Notes: generated by a model not told the origin, from the sequence alone. A stretch of 64,000 nucleotides of DNA from Serpentinicella alkaliphila (GCF_018141405.1 NZ_CP058648.1:2123001-2187000), one strand, 5' to 3'. Numbered from the stretch's first letter, positions 8,861-17,108 are shown. A program made the numbers and translations.

Positions 8861-9010
8861 ATCTAACAATACATTTGCATAAATGTGTTGGAAGCACGTT
8901 TATAAGGAGAGGTCAGAGCACCACACTCTTCTCACTGGGTGGCAAGCACTGCCAGGGGGTATTCCTATAATGTCCAGTTCGAAGGCGTCGCAAATCCGGG
9001 GACGTTATAT
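8861..9010 (+). repeat. attC-like site E
   Basis: Left core ATCTAAC (8861-8867, exact RYYYAAC) and right core GTTATAT (9004-9010). The arms pair as ATTTGC/GCAAAT, weaker than in J or M because the right arm reads GCAAATCC. The CAGAGCACCACAC and TTCGAAGG boxes are present. It separates the GNAT and cupin cassettes. Confidence 0.78.
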
Positions 9011-9237
9011 GTCATTCCTACTAAATGCTATTTTGGCAAGTAGAATTATGAGAAAGAAGCAAAACAATAAAATAATCTATATAGTGTAGCAGATTGCAAG
9101 AATAAAATGAACGTTATCTTTATTAAGCAGTATTGGGAACTTAACCTATACTATAGTATTTATTTTTCGTGAAGTTTTGGTGTAAGGATTTATTAATCTC
9201 AAAAAAATTTAAATATGAGGTTGGAAGGAGTAAAAAC

Positions 9238-9573
9238 ATGACAACATTATTTCCTAAACCAATTACTGAGTTGCCAGAGGCAGATATACCAATTAATGGT
9301 ATTAAAGCATATCTGTCACAAGGAGAAAATCATCAGATAATATTTATGAAGTTTGCAGAGGATGTTGATTTGACAGAACATTCACATGAAGAGCAATGGG
9401 GAATAGTTCTTGAAGGCAAGATAGAATTAATAATAGATGGCATAAAAAATACATATTCCAAAGGAGATAGGTATTTTATTCCTAGCGGAGTAAAGCATTC
9501 AGGTAAAATATTTGCTGGATATGCAGATATGACGTTTTTTAATCAAAAGGATAGGTATCAGGCAAAAAGATGA
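9238..9573 (+). CDS. Cupin-domain protein
   Basis: The protein has 111 residues; its ATG at 9238 follows GGAAGGAG. The small beta-barrel signature is visible: EHSHEEQWGIVLEGKIELIIDG (metal-binding H-x-H...E type box 1) and GDRYFIPSGVKHSG (box 2 with the second His). Single-domain cupins bind a metal and a small ligand; the function here cannot be told. It is the only gene between sites E and F. Confidence 0.85.
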   Translation: MTTLFPKPITELPEADIPINGIKAYLSQGENHQIIFMKFAEDVDLTEHSHEEQWGIVLEGKIELIIDGIKNTYSKGDRYFIPSGVKHSGKIFAGYADMTFFNQKDRYQAKR

Positions 9574-9663
9574 TTTGATTTAAGTATGGTACATATAGTG
9601 CAACTGAAAAATTCTTAAGGTGAAAACCAGTGAAATTAAAGAGATTAGAGGCAATGGAACAAC

Positions 9664-9812
9664 ATATAACAATGCATTTGCATAAAGGTGTTGGAAGCGC
9701 AGTCTAGGGTAAGTTCAGTGCACCACACTCTTCTCACTGGGAGCGAAGCTCCGCTAAGGGGTATTCCTATGGGGTCCAGTTCGAAGGCGTCGCAAACACG
9801 GAACCGTTATAC
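9664..9812 (+). repeat. attC-like site F with mismatched arms
   Basis: Left core ATATAAC (9664-9670), right core GTTATAC (9806-9812). The left arm GCATTTGC matches site M, but the right side GCAAACACGGAACC matches site K, so the outer arms pair only in part. The inner hairpin GGAGC-GAA-GCTCC is intact. It looks like a chimera of two repeats. Confidence 0.75.
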
Positions 9813-9874
9813 GAAATTAAGTGCCATGACATGCTGCGGTTACCTAATAAAAATTATAACACTGGAGGTAGAAT

Positions 9875-10612
9875 ATGAGTAAAAAAATGAAAAATTATGG
9901 AATGTTACTTATGGATTATTTTAACGGACACATAGATGCTAAACAAATTCTAAAAAGAGATGATGGTAAGTTGATAAATATCCCTATAAAGATATACTTT
10001 AGGGACTATGATGAACTGATGCCATCTGAAAGAAATTTTTTTCATTATTGCAAAGGGGAAGTTTTGTGCATTGGCGGAGGCACTGGTGTACATAGCCTAA
10101 TATTGCAAGAAAAAGGTTTTGATGTTTTGGCTATAGATATATCAGAAGAAGCCTGTGAGATAATGAAAAGAAGAGGAGTTAAAAAGGTTAAGTGCATTGA
10201 TTTTTATGAATTTGATGAAGGACAATATGAAACAATTGTTTTATTGGGTAGGAATATTGGTATGGTTGGGACTTTAGATAACCTTGAGAGTTTCCTTAAG
10301 CATCTAAAATGTTTCATAAAAGAAGATGGACAAATTTTGCTGAATTCAGTTGATCTTAAAACAGCTTGTGATCAAGATGATTTAAAGTATATGAAAATGA
10401 ATGAAGAAGCCGGAAGATACTACGGAGAAGTTAAGTATAGAACGATTTATGATGATAGAGAAGGAGACACGTTCAACTGGTTATATTTGGACAATGTTAT
10501 ACTGAAAGAATATGCATCGAGCGTTGGAATGGATTGTGAAATCCTAGAACAAGATGATGCTGGAAACTATCTAGTAAGACTTACTAAGCATACGCACTTA
10601 GACTTCGTATAA
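9875..10612 (+). CDS. Class I SAM-dependent methyltransferase
   Basis: A 245-residue protein with ATG 63 bp after the site F core and GGAGG just upstream. Motif I is EVLCIGGGTGVHSLIL near residue 63, followed by the acidic residue in VLAIDIS, and YETIVLLGRNIGMVG as motif IV. The C-terminal half has the usual mixed sheet. It methylates an unidentified small molecule or protein. Its TAA overlaps the GTATAAC core (10607-10613), the point where recombinase/IS91 copy 2 is inserted, so its own attC is probably site H on the far side. Confidence 0.85.
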   Translation: MSKKMKNYGMLLMDYFNGHIDAKQILKRDDGKLINIPIKIYFRDYDELMPSERNFFHYCKGEVLCIGGGTGVHSLILQEKGFDVLAIDISEEACEIMKRRGVKKVKCIDFYEFDEGQYETIVLLGRNIGMVGTLDNLESFLKHLKCFIKEDGQILLNSVDLKTACDQDDLKYMKMNEEAGRYYGEVKYRTIYDDREGDTFNWLYLDNVILKEYASSVGMDCEILEQDDAGNYLVRLTKHTHLDFV

Positions 10613-10700
10613 CATTTAGTGTGTATCAGAAGTTGAGCATAAAAAATCTCGCTTTAATAACGAGAATTCAGAGCTCAATTTCTGATACACCTTGTTGAAT
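10607..10700 (-). repeat. attC-like site G belonging to the recombinase/IS91 unit, copy 2
   Basis: Same palindrome as site B, except that one G is missing at the left edge of the arm. On the minus strand the cores are ATTCAAC (complement of 10694-10700) and GTTATAC (complement of 10607-10613). The right core differs from that of copy 1 (GTTATGT), as expected if bases after GTTAT belong to the recipient site. Confidence 0.6.
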
Positions 10701-10809
10701 GATAGCCGCGTGGGTATTTACAAGCTATGGAGATTCAATTGATTTTTTCTTTTAAAATATGATTTCCTCATTAAAATTTGACCTAAGTTTAGTGGATACA
10801 ACTTGAAAA

Positions 10810-10890
10810 CTCAGCATGATCTATCTTTAGATATGATTGATTCCTCTTAGCTTTATTATAATTTAATACTTTTTTTAAATATATGCTTTT
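10810..10890. repeat. 81-bp segment, inverted relative to copy 1
   Basis: This is the exact reverse complement of 1580-1660. In this orientation the transposase frame meets a stop right after GYML, 15 residues before the end seen in copy 1. The left flank TTGAAAA directly abuts the segment here, whereas copy 1 has about 45 extra bases in between. Confidence 0.9.
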
Positions 10891-12017
10891 ATAGCATATA
10901 ACCTTTTTTGCAATGAGGACATAAGTGAATATCACTACCCATCATTTTAATAAGTATCTCAGCAGAGGTTAGTAGTAATTTAACCTTAGGATGAACTTTA
11001 CCAGTTAAAAGTGTAATTAATTTTTTACACGATTCTAAGGCTATTTTTTTGTTCTATTACATAATATTCCAAAGTGATGGATTTTAACAAATCTAGGTGG
11101 AAGAACATGAAGAAGAAAACGTCTAATAAACTCCAAAGCATACAAAGACATAAGCTTCTGTTTGCCACCATCTTTGTAGTCCTTCTATTTAAAAGTAACC
11201 ATATCATTTTCAACCTTAACAATACGATGATTAGAGATAGTGACACGATGGGTATAATTTCCAAGGTATTTCATGATATGACTAGGCTTTTTAAAGTTAG
11301 GCTTAGAATCGACATTCCAAGGTATAGAATATAAAAAATCAATAAGCTCCTGAAACTTATTAGGGTTTTTTAAATAGTCGATATCTCCAAAGAAATTTAG
11401 CTCATTATTAGCATACAACCGTTTAAGATAAAAGAGAAATTTACCACGAAATACCTTTCCGAGGACCTTAATATGGATAAAGAATTTCTTTTTCGTTTGA
11501 ACAGATTTAGTAGAATTCATAGCTAAGCCACCACCAGGAATAATACAATGAAGATGAGGGTGAAATATAATGTTTTGTCCCCAAGTATGTAAAATAGAAG
11601 AAAATCCAATACTAGCACCTAAATGTTTAGGATCACTAGAAAGTTCCAAAAGAGTTTCAGAAGCAGCTTTAAACAAAAGATTATATATTTTCTCTTGGTT
11701 AAACAGAGTAATTAAGCGTAGCTCTTGGGGAAGAGTAAAGACTACGTGAAAGTAGTGAATAAGTAGCAAAGATTGCTCTTGCGTATTTAGCCACAGTTCT
11801 CTTTTAAAATCTTGACATTGAGGGCAGTGTATATTTCTACAGGAGTTGTAGGAAATGATTTCATGACCACATTCTCTGCAAGTATGAACATGGGCATTAT
11901 GGCAGAAGTGCGGCAGGTCTCAATAGCTTTCATTACCTTTGATTGATTAATAGTTACCCCATATTTTTCTCGGCACAATGCTCCATACTTATTAAAGATA
12001 CTTTGGATGTCAGCCAT
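10889..12017 (-). pseudogene. IS91-family transposase, copy 2, inactivated
   Basis: Carries the HUH motif HPHLHCIIPGGG and the Cys-rich N-terminus, with the frameshift near 11905, the TAG after TFK near 11185 and the A-run slip near 11036 in common with copy 1. Single-residue differences from copy 1 (for example NSTKS for NSTKF, MKYLGNY for MKYLENY) show that the copies have since diverged slightly. The C-terminus is cut by the inversion. Confidence 0.85.
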
Positions 12018-12018
12018 A

Positions 12019-12854
12019 TTATTCACCTAATGTATTCATAGGACTGATAACATTTAAAATATCCTTGTTGGTCAAATGAAGATAAATACTAGTGGTTTGA
12101 ATATTAGTATGACCAAGAAGCCTTTGAATATAGATAAGATCAACACCAGATTTAAGAAGATGAGTAGCAAAGCTATTCCTTAAAGAATGAATAGAAACAT
12201 CCTTAATAATACCAGCTCTATTCCTAGCATCACGAAAAACAGCCTGCAAAGTACGAGTAGACAAAGGAGCTAAAGTTAACTCATTAGGAAATAACCAATC
12301 AGTAGGGCGATATAGCTTAAAATATTCACGAAGAATTAATAAATTAGAATTACCTAATAAAGAATAGCGGTCCTTATTACCTTTAGCACCACGAATATGA
12401 ATTTGCATATTAGAACTGTCAATATCAGAGACTTTCAGATTACAAACTTCACTAACCCGTAGTCCAGCAGAAGAGGTAGTCATTAAAATTGCTTTGTGCT
12501 TTAAATTTGTAGTTAAATCGAATAATTTTTTGACTTCATCTTTAGATAAAACGACAGGAAGTTTTTTAGCTTTTTAACCCTAGGAACGTTTTACATATTC
12601 CAATCACGACCCAAGGTTGTTTCAAAGAAAAACTTAATAGCACTGTAGGCAGTATTAACAAAAGAAGAGCTTAATTTTCTAACAGTAATACTGTGGAATA
12701 AATAATCTCGAATATCATCCTCGGTAAGTAATCCAGGAGGTTTAGCAAAATGCTTAGACAAGTGAGATACGTTGTCCAAATAAGTTTTTTGGGTATTAGG
12801 ACTATATTCGTTTAAAGTTAAATCCATTTTCATTTTTTCTAATAACTGAGACAT
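12019..12854 (-). pseudogene. XerD-like tyrosine recombinase, copy 2, inactivated
   Basis: N-terminal domain MSQLLEKMKMDLTLNEYSPNTQKTYLDNVSHL is complete. The TAA after DWNM (near 12594) and the frameshift in the KKLKN run (about 12560) are identical to those of copy 1. The catalytic part has GLRVSEV, HSLRNSFATHLLKSG, LLGHTNIQTTSIYLH. The order recombinase then transposase, almost touching, matches two-gene IS91-like units known from other bacteria. Confidence 0.85.
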
Positions 12855-12976
12855 AATAAAACTCCTTTACAAAATATTTTTGATTCAATATCATCGTAAA
12901 GGAAAATGCAAAGTAATGTCTAATAGTATATATTAAAGGAAAAATTTGGTTTTAAGCCATCGCGATTAGGAGTTTA

Positions 12977-13140
12977 GTTCAACACAATGCTTCCACTGAC
13001 GGGCGGTGGGGCAATCGTTTGGGGAAGCCGCCCACACTCCGTAAGCCAACCGAGTCGGCAGCTACATTAGCCGACCCAAAGGGTCCCCGGCATGAGTACC
13101 TGTAAGGCTTAGGGGCGTAGGAAGCACCCGTCCGTTATAT
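12977..13140 (+). repeat. attC-like site H (second sequence type)
   Basis: Left core GTTCAAC (shared with the element end), right core GTTATAT (13134-13140). The arms TGCTTCC and GGAAGCA pair over 7 bp. The interior is quite different from the common type, with the boxes GAGTCGGCAGC and ATTAGCCGACCCAAAGGG; the right half of site L is related to it. Probably the original attC of the methyltransferase cassette. Confidence 0.72.
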
Positions 13141-13259
13141 GCCATCCTTGAACAAAGATAGCTGAGGCATTGGGTAAAGAGTAGGGATGTAATGATGTTC
13201 ATAATTTCTGTATTAAGTATAACAATGACTATTTGTACTAAGTGAAGGAGAAGGAAAAT

Positions 13260-13652
13260 ATGAAAAGAGAAATAATAAACCAATTAAAACCCGGATTTAT
13301 ACTTTTCTGTGTTATTTATGCAGTCACAACACTATTTAGTAGTGCTTTGCTACTATACCAAGGACAGCCAACAGATACCAATTTACATATACTGAATAGA
13401 GGTGCTGTGATATTGATAGCTGTCATAACAATTATACTGTTTGAAAAAATAAAGCTTAAAAGTAAAGTGCTATCATATTTTGTACCTTATGCCATTTCAA
13501 TGGGAATTGTGTTTTTGTATGTGTGGATATCAGGATTTATTGAACCATTACATCCAGATGCGTATCGAGATATTTTTCTTAATTTTACGTCAGTAACGAT
13601 TTGCGTAATAATTGTAATAACGATTAAAGATAGGTTGAAAGAAAAAAGGTAA
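13260..13652 (+). CDS. Small four-helix membrane protein (DUF6608-like)
   Basis: The protein has 130 residues; ATG at 13260 follows GAAGGAG, and the GTG at 13242 overlaps the ribosome site and is unlikely. Four hydrophobic segments are visible (about residues 12-33, 47-62, 71-94 and 106-123) with a basic C-terminus KDRLKEKR. It resembles small integral membrane proteins of Clostridia (DUF6608/DUF3021-like); function unknown. Sole gene between sites H and I. Confidence 0.7.
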   Translation: MKREIINQLKPGFILFCVIYAVTTLFSSALLLYQGQPTDTNLHILNRGAVILIAVITIILFEKIKLKSKVLSYFVPYAISMGIVFLYVWISGFIEPLHPDAYRDIFLNFTSVTICVIIVITIKDRLKEKR

Positions 13653-13772
13653 AAGAGAAAAAGATGAGTATAAATTAATTTGGATAATTTGTAGTATCTT
13701 CTAAAGATGTCATTAAGAAATTAGAAAGGAAAGTATTTAGTGGTTATAGAGAGTGTAGAGTTAAAGGACAGC

Positions 13773-13922
13773 ATATAACAAGTCATTCCCGCAAGGGTGC
13801 TGGTGGCACATGTTTAGGGAAAGATCAGAGCACCACACCTTCTCACTGGGTGTGAGCACCACCAAGACGCTATTTCTATGGGGGCCAGTTCGAAGGCGTC
13901 GGGAATGGCAGAGACGGTATCG
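13773..13922 (+). repeat. attC-like site I
   Basis: Left core ATATAAC (13773-13779). The right core is degenerate, GGTATCG at 13916-13922 in place of GTTRRRY. The arms CATTCCCG and CGGGAATG pair perfectly; the inner hairpin is GGTGT-GA-GCACC. The next gene starts only 27 bp after the core. Confidence 0.75.
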
Positions 13923-13948
13923 GCACGGGAAAAATAAGGAGAATGAAA

Positions 13949-14524
13949 ATGATTAAAGGACAACAAGTATCTATTGAGCCATCAAAACTAACAGATAAAA
14001 GAAAAGTATATGAATGGTTATGTTTATCAGAAACAGCTAAGAGCCATATGGGACCACCTAATTTCGATGATACCCCAATACCAAGTTGGGAAGAGTATAG
14101 TGAGGATTTTAAAGATTATTATTTTGACGGCTCGAAACCAAATTTTGGACAGTTATGGATTATAAATGATGGAAATCAAGAAATAGGAGCAATATGTTAC
14201 TCGTCAATCCATTTAAAAGGCAAGAACGCTGAACTTGATATATGGATGAGGACTGAAAAGAACTGTGGAAGAGGTTTGGGTTCAGAGGCAATAAGTATGT
14301 TTTGTGAATATTTAATGAAAAACTATGAAATAGAGAGATTTATCATTAGACCATCAAAAAGAAATGTACGTGCAGTAAGAGCATATGAAAAAGCCGGATT
14401 TATGAAAGTTTCAGATGAAGATAAGCAGAAAGTTGTAAAAGAGTATTTACTTGATGAATATTTAGATATCTATGGACAAGGTGATTATGGAATAGGTGAT
14501 GATGTTGTTTTGGTAAGATATTAA
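13949..14524 (+). CDS. GNAT acetyltransferase (RimJ/AAC(6')-like)
   Basis: The protein has 191 residues; the ATG at 13949 lies 7 bp after AAGGAG, better than the ATG at 13943, which is only 1 bp away. The motif ELDIWMRTEKNCGRGLGSEAISMFCEYL carries the acetyl-CoA loop (R/Q-x-x-G-x-G), and RPSKRNVRAVRAYEKAGFM is motif B. The architecture is that of RimJ/RimL and AAC(6') acetyltransferases. An aminoglycoside as substrate is possible but cannot be shown. Cassette gene between I and J. Confidence 0.85.
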   Translation: MIKGQQVSIEPSKLTDKRKVYEWLCLSETAKSHMGPPNFDDTPIPSWEEYSEDFKDYYFDGSKPNFGQLWIINDGNQEIGAICYSSIHLKGKNAELDIWMRTEKNCGRGLGSEAISMFCEYLMKNYEIERFIIRPSKRNVRAVRAYEKAGFMKVSDEDKQKVVKEYLLDEYLDIYGQGDYGIGDDVVLVRY

Positions 14525-14526
14525 GG

Positions 14527-14712
14527 ATTCGTCATCCTTCACAAATTCTGAATAACGGTGCATATAAAAAATATAGTTTCTTTTGGTATTTCTTTAACAC
14601 AAGATTGTTACGTAAATACCTAGGAAATGGTGTTACAACTATAGCTTTATATCTTGTTAGTAGTTTACTCATCATTGTTGGGTTTTTATTATCTAAAGGC
14701 ATAGTTCAGTAA
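14527..14712 (+). pseudogene. Membrane-protein fragment
   Basis: An open frame without a credible start encodes NNGAYKKYSFFWYFFNTRLLRKYLGNGVTTIALYLVSSLLIIVGFLLSKGIVQ before a stop, with one clear membrane segment at the end. It lies directly after the GNAT stop. It looks like the tail of a lost cassette gene. I do not recognise the family. Confidence 0.35.
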
Positions 14713-14856
14713 CATTTACATACGTTGAATTTAAACATAAATACAATAGAAAGTTAGATTATGTTTTCCATAAGGAATTATTATCTGCTTAACAACTTTT
14801 TTGCAAAATCTTACTTTAGCGATATCTTTTCTTTTAAATATGGCACAAGAAAGTGA

Positions 14857-15081
14857 AATCTGTCAATAGAAAATGGAACAAAGGGTAATCCTTTTAAAGT
14901 TGAGGCGATAGGGAATAAACTAGATATTAAGCCAGGGGAAGAAGTGGTTCTTAAAGTTTTTGCTCCGATAGAAATGTATAAATACAACGAATTGTTAGTT
15001 ATTGATACACCAAGATTAGAAATGAAAGGGTACCTAAATGAAGTCGGTTACAATAATATGTTTCATGGCACAATATATTAA
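14857..15081 (+). pseudogene. C-terminal fragment of an unidentified (probably exported) protein
   Basis: The frame opens after a TGA and reads ENGTKGNPFKVEAIGNKLDIKPGEEVVLKVFAPIEMYKYNELLVIDTPRLEMKGYLNEVGYNNMFHGTIY, then stops. The charged, beta-rich sequence (IKPGEEVVLKVF) resembles an Ig-like or DUF-type extracellular domain. There is no start or ribosome site, so it is a remnant. It ends 46 bp before site J. Confidence 0.4.
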
Positions 15082-15126
15082 AAAAAGGTTTAGTGGCAAT
15101 AGAAAGAATGGTACTAACAGGACGGC

Positions 15127-15267
15127 ATCTAACAACGCATTTGCAGAAGCACGGATTAAGGGAAGTCAGAGCACCACACTCTTCTCACTGGGTGCAAACA
15201 CCCCAAGTGGATATTCCTTTGGGTTGGGGTCCAGCTCGAAGACGTCGCAAATGCGGAGACGTTAGAT
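15127..15267 (+). repeat. attC-like site J (best conserved)
   Basis: Left core ATCTAAC (15127-15133) and right core GTTAGAT (15261-15267) are exact and mutually complementary. The arms CGCATTTGC and GCAAATGCG pair over 9 bp, with unequal spacers of 2 and 5 bases to the cores as in attC. It is followed by a toxin-antitoxin pair on the minus strand. Confidence 0.85.
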
Positions 15268-15302
15268 GACAATTCTCTCCGTCGTTTTTCTGGGGTTTAG
15301 GT

Positions 15303-15614
15303 TTATAGAAAGGTTTTATAGTTTGTTTTATATGAGACAACTCTCATTATTTCAATCACTTGTGAGGAGTCATCTACAAGGTAAAATACTATGTAGGAGT
15401 CGGTAATTAAAATTCTATAACCCTTTGACTTTAGATAAAAATCTCGAGGGACTGTTCCTAGATAAGGGAACAATGATAGAGCTCCAATTGATTCATTTAT
15501 TTTATCGACAAGTTTAATCGCAGAAGGAGGATCATCAATCGAAATGTAGTCTAAGATACCAATGATGTCCTCCGTAGCAGTGGGATAATATATAATTTTA
15601 AATAGGTTAGACAT
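15303..15614 (-). CDS. RelE/ParE-family toxin
   Basis: A 103-residue protein: FKIIYYPTATEDIIGILDYISIDDPPSAIKLVDKINESIGALSLFPYLGTVPRD followed by YRILITDSYIVFYLVDDSSQVIEIMRVVSYKTNYKTFL. This is the ParE/RelE fold (helical hairpin, then a beta sheet ending in an R-x-x-x-Y-like tail). Such toxins poison gyrase or cleave mRNA on the ribosome. Its start overlaps the antitoxin stop by 8 bp. It is opposite in orientation to most cassette genes, as is common for cassettes with their own promoter. Confidence 0.88.
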   Translation of the reverse strand: MSNLFKIIYYPTATEDIIGILDYISIDDPPSAIKLVDKINESIGALSLFPYLGTVPRDFYLKSKGYRILITDSYIVFYLVDDSSQVIEIMRVVSYKTNYKTFL

Positions 15615-15873
15615 GGTATTTACTCCTTAAGGATTTAATAAATTCTTCATGAGTAATAGCAGGAGCATTATTAGTTTTTTCAGCTTCTGCAACAGCAAGT
15701 TTTTCATATAAATCTAATTTTGCTTTAATTTGTTCGAAGTATGCTAAGCTCATTACTACCAAGTCGCCCTTTCCGTTTTTAGTAATGTATATAGGCTCAG
15801 CTTCCTTATGGCAGGCTTCAGATATAGCATTAAAATTATTTCGTAAATCAGAAATGGGAAGAATTTTTGGCAT
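15607..15873 (-). CDS. Phd/YefM-family antitoxin
   Basis: The protein has 88 residues; ATG at 15871-15873 has GAGGTGAT just upstream, better than the GTG three codons earlier. MPKILPISDLRNNFNAISEACHKEAEPIYITKNGKGDLVVMSLAYFEQ is the Phd DNA-binding domain; the C-terminal helix (about 50-88) would wrap the toxin. It neutralises the adjacent ParE-like toxin and represses the operon, probably at the 15909-15926 palindrome. It resembles the antitoxin at 16204 closely. Confidence 0.9.
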   Translation of the reverse strand: MPKILPISDLRNNFNAISEACHKEAEPIYITKNGKGDLVVMSLAYFEQIKAKLDLYEKLAVAEAEKTNNAPAITHEEFIKSLRSKYHV

Positions 15874-15905
15874 CAATATCACCTCAGTATATTTATTATG
15901 ATTAA

Positions 15906-15934
15906 ATTATATCATAATTATGATATGTAGTAAA
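15906..15934 (-). promoter_or_regulatory. Toxin-antitoxin promoter with overlapping palindromic operator
   Basis: On the minus strand a TATAAT (complement of 15906-15911) and TTTACT (complement of 15929-15934) are 17 bp apart. A perfect 18-bp palindrome ATATCATAATTATGATAT (15909-15926) covers the -10 edge and spacer, a likely antitoxin binding site. Confidence 0.65.
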
Positions 15935-15982
15935 TGGAAAACGAAACATTGTAGTAGCATTAGGAGTTAATTGAGAATCATC

Positions 15983-16127
15983 ATCTAACAATGTGTTTAC
16001 AAGGTGCTAAAAGAAAGTTTTTTGGGGAGGCCAGCGCACCACATCTCTTCACTGGGAGCAAAGCTCCACCAAGTAGAAGGGTAAATAGGTCCGGTTTAGG
16101 GACGTCGTAAACACGGAACCGTTAGAC
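15983..16127 (+). repeat. attC-like site K
   Basis: Left core ATCTAAC (15983-15989) and right core GTTAGAC (16121-16127), both exact. The arms GTGTTTAC and GTAAACAC pair over 8 bp, a different sequence from J but the same pairing. The inner hairpin is GGAGC-AAA-GCTCC. It separates the two toxin-antitoxin cassettes. Confidence 0.85.
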
Positions 16128-16144
16128 GACAAACTATATTGAAA

Positions 16145-16173
16145 TTGATTATATATCTATATTTTGATATAAT
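16145..16173 (+). promoter_or_regulatory. Cassette promoter for the second toxin-antitoxin pair
   Basis: TTGATT (16145-16150) and TATAAT (16168-16173) are spaced by exactly 17 bp and lie just behind the site K core, so this cassette brings its own sigma-A-type promoter. The ATATGCATATGATA stretch next to it may be the antitoxin operator. Confidence 0.7.
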
Positions 16174-16203
16174 ATGCATATGATAAAATGGGAGGTGCAT
16201 ATT

Positions 16204-16473
16204 ATGCCATCAATAAGACCTAGTTCTGATTTAAGAAACAATTATAATGAAATATCTAAATTTTGCAACGAGTTTAATGAGCCTGTTTATATAACAAAGA
16301 ATGGGAAAGGTGATTTAGCCGTAATGAGTATTGAAACATATGAGAGACTTGTAGGCAAATTCGAACTATATAAACTATTAGAAGAGGGAATGGAATCTAT
16401 GGAAAAGAAAAGAGTAAGACCATTCGCAAACGCTATAGAAGATATACGGGAAGGCCTAAAAAATGAAAAATAA
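16204..16473 (+). CDS. Phd/YefM-family antitoxin
   Basis: The protein has 89 residues; ATG at 16204 follows GGGAGGTG, and the upstream in-frame ATG at 16174 lacks a ribosome site. MPSIRPSSDLRNNYNEISKFCNEFNEPVYITKNGKGDLAVMSIETYERLVGKFELYKLLEEG is the Phd fold, more than half identical over its first 50 residues to the antitoxin at 15607. It represses its own operon and blocks the toxin encoded 11 bp back from its stop. Toxin-antitoxin cassettes stabilise long integron arrays in Vibrio, a plausible role here. Confidence 0.9.
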   Translation: MPSIRPSSDLRNNYNEISKFCNEFNEPVYITKNGKGDLAVMSIETYERLVGKFELYKLLEEGMESMEKKRVRPFANAIEDIREGLKNEK

Positions 16474-16783
16474 TAATTATAGTATAGAAATTACTGAACC
16501 TGCAGAAGCTGATTTACATCAAATAGCAAAATATATTGCAATAGAGCTATTGGAACCAAAATTAGCAATGAAAGTACTAAATACTATTGAAAAGGCAGTT
16601 CTTAGTCTAGAAGAAATGCCTTTTCGACATCCGGTAGTAAACGATAATAGACTGTGTCAATTAGGAATTAGGCAAGTAATTGTTGATAATTACATAATAT
16701 TTTATGTCATTAATGAAAAGAAAAAACTAGTAACGATAATTAGAATTCTCTATAGAAAAAGAGACTGGTTAAATCTATTGTAA
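16463..16783 (+). CDS. RelE/ParE-family toxin
   Basis: A 106-residue protein: YSIEITEPAEADLHQIAKYIAIELLEPKLAMKVLNTIEKAVLSLEEMPFRHPVVNDNRLCQLGIRQVIVDNYIIFYVINEKKKLVTIIRILYRKRDW. The helical hairpin plus NYIIFYVI...VTIIRILY sheet and the final RDW are typical of RelE/ParE mRNA interferase or gyrase-poison toxins. It overlaps the antitoxin gene by 11 bp, consistent with coupled translation. Confidence 0.9.
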   Translation: MKNNNYSIEITEPAEADLHQIAKYIAIELLEPKLAMKVLNTIEKAVLSLEEMPFRHPVVNDNRLCQLGIRQVIVDNYIIFYVINEKKKLVTIIRILYRKRDWLNLL

Positions 16784-16849
16784 AAGTTGCCAAAAATACA
16801 TAAATAGAGCTGAAACTTCTTATACGTTAATTTTTGCGTGAAGTTCATC

Positions 16850-17022
16850 GTCTAACAGTGCGTTTTCACAAGGGTGTTAGTGGCATGTGTAAAAGGAAGG
16901 GTCAGAGCATCACATCTTCTCGCTAACAGAGTCAATCGCTGCATTAGCCGACTTAAAGGGAGCACCCGGCATTAGCAGCTCATTGTAAGCTCGAAGACGT
17001 CGCAAATGCGAGGGCGTTCTAT
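16850..17022 (+). repeat. attC-like site L, chimeric
   Basis: Left core GTCTAAC (16850-16856, exact); right core GTTCTAT (17016-17022). The left half is of the common type (box CAGAGCATCACATC), while the interior GCATTAGCCGACTTAAAGGG matches site H. The outer arms GCGTTTTC and GCAAATGC pair only in part. A join of two repeat families is the simplest reading. Confidence 0.72.
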
Positions 17023-17108
17023 GAAATGCAGCGGAAAAGCTCGCCGTCTATGGATCATATTTAAGCATGAAGGTTTTTGAAGAAAATCAAATAACTTTGG
17101 AGGAAAAA

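Larger units (their letters stand above)
10614..12983 (-). mobile_element. Tyrosine recombinase + IS91-type transposase unit, copy 2
   Basis: Nearly identical to 1339-3737 apart from the inverted 81-bp segment, the missing 45-bp stretch and a few base changes. The flanks rejoin as GTATAAC + ACAATGCTTCC, an intact attC left end. It carries the full N-terminal region of the recombinase (QKTYLDNVSHL) that copy 1 has lost, but shares the stop and frameshift mutations, so it cannot be the autonomous parent. Confidence 0.75.
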
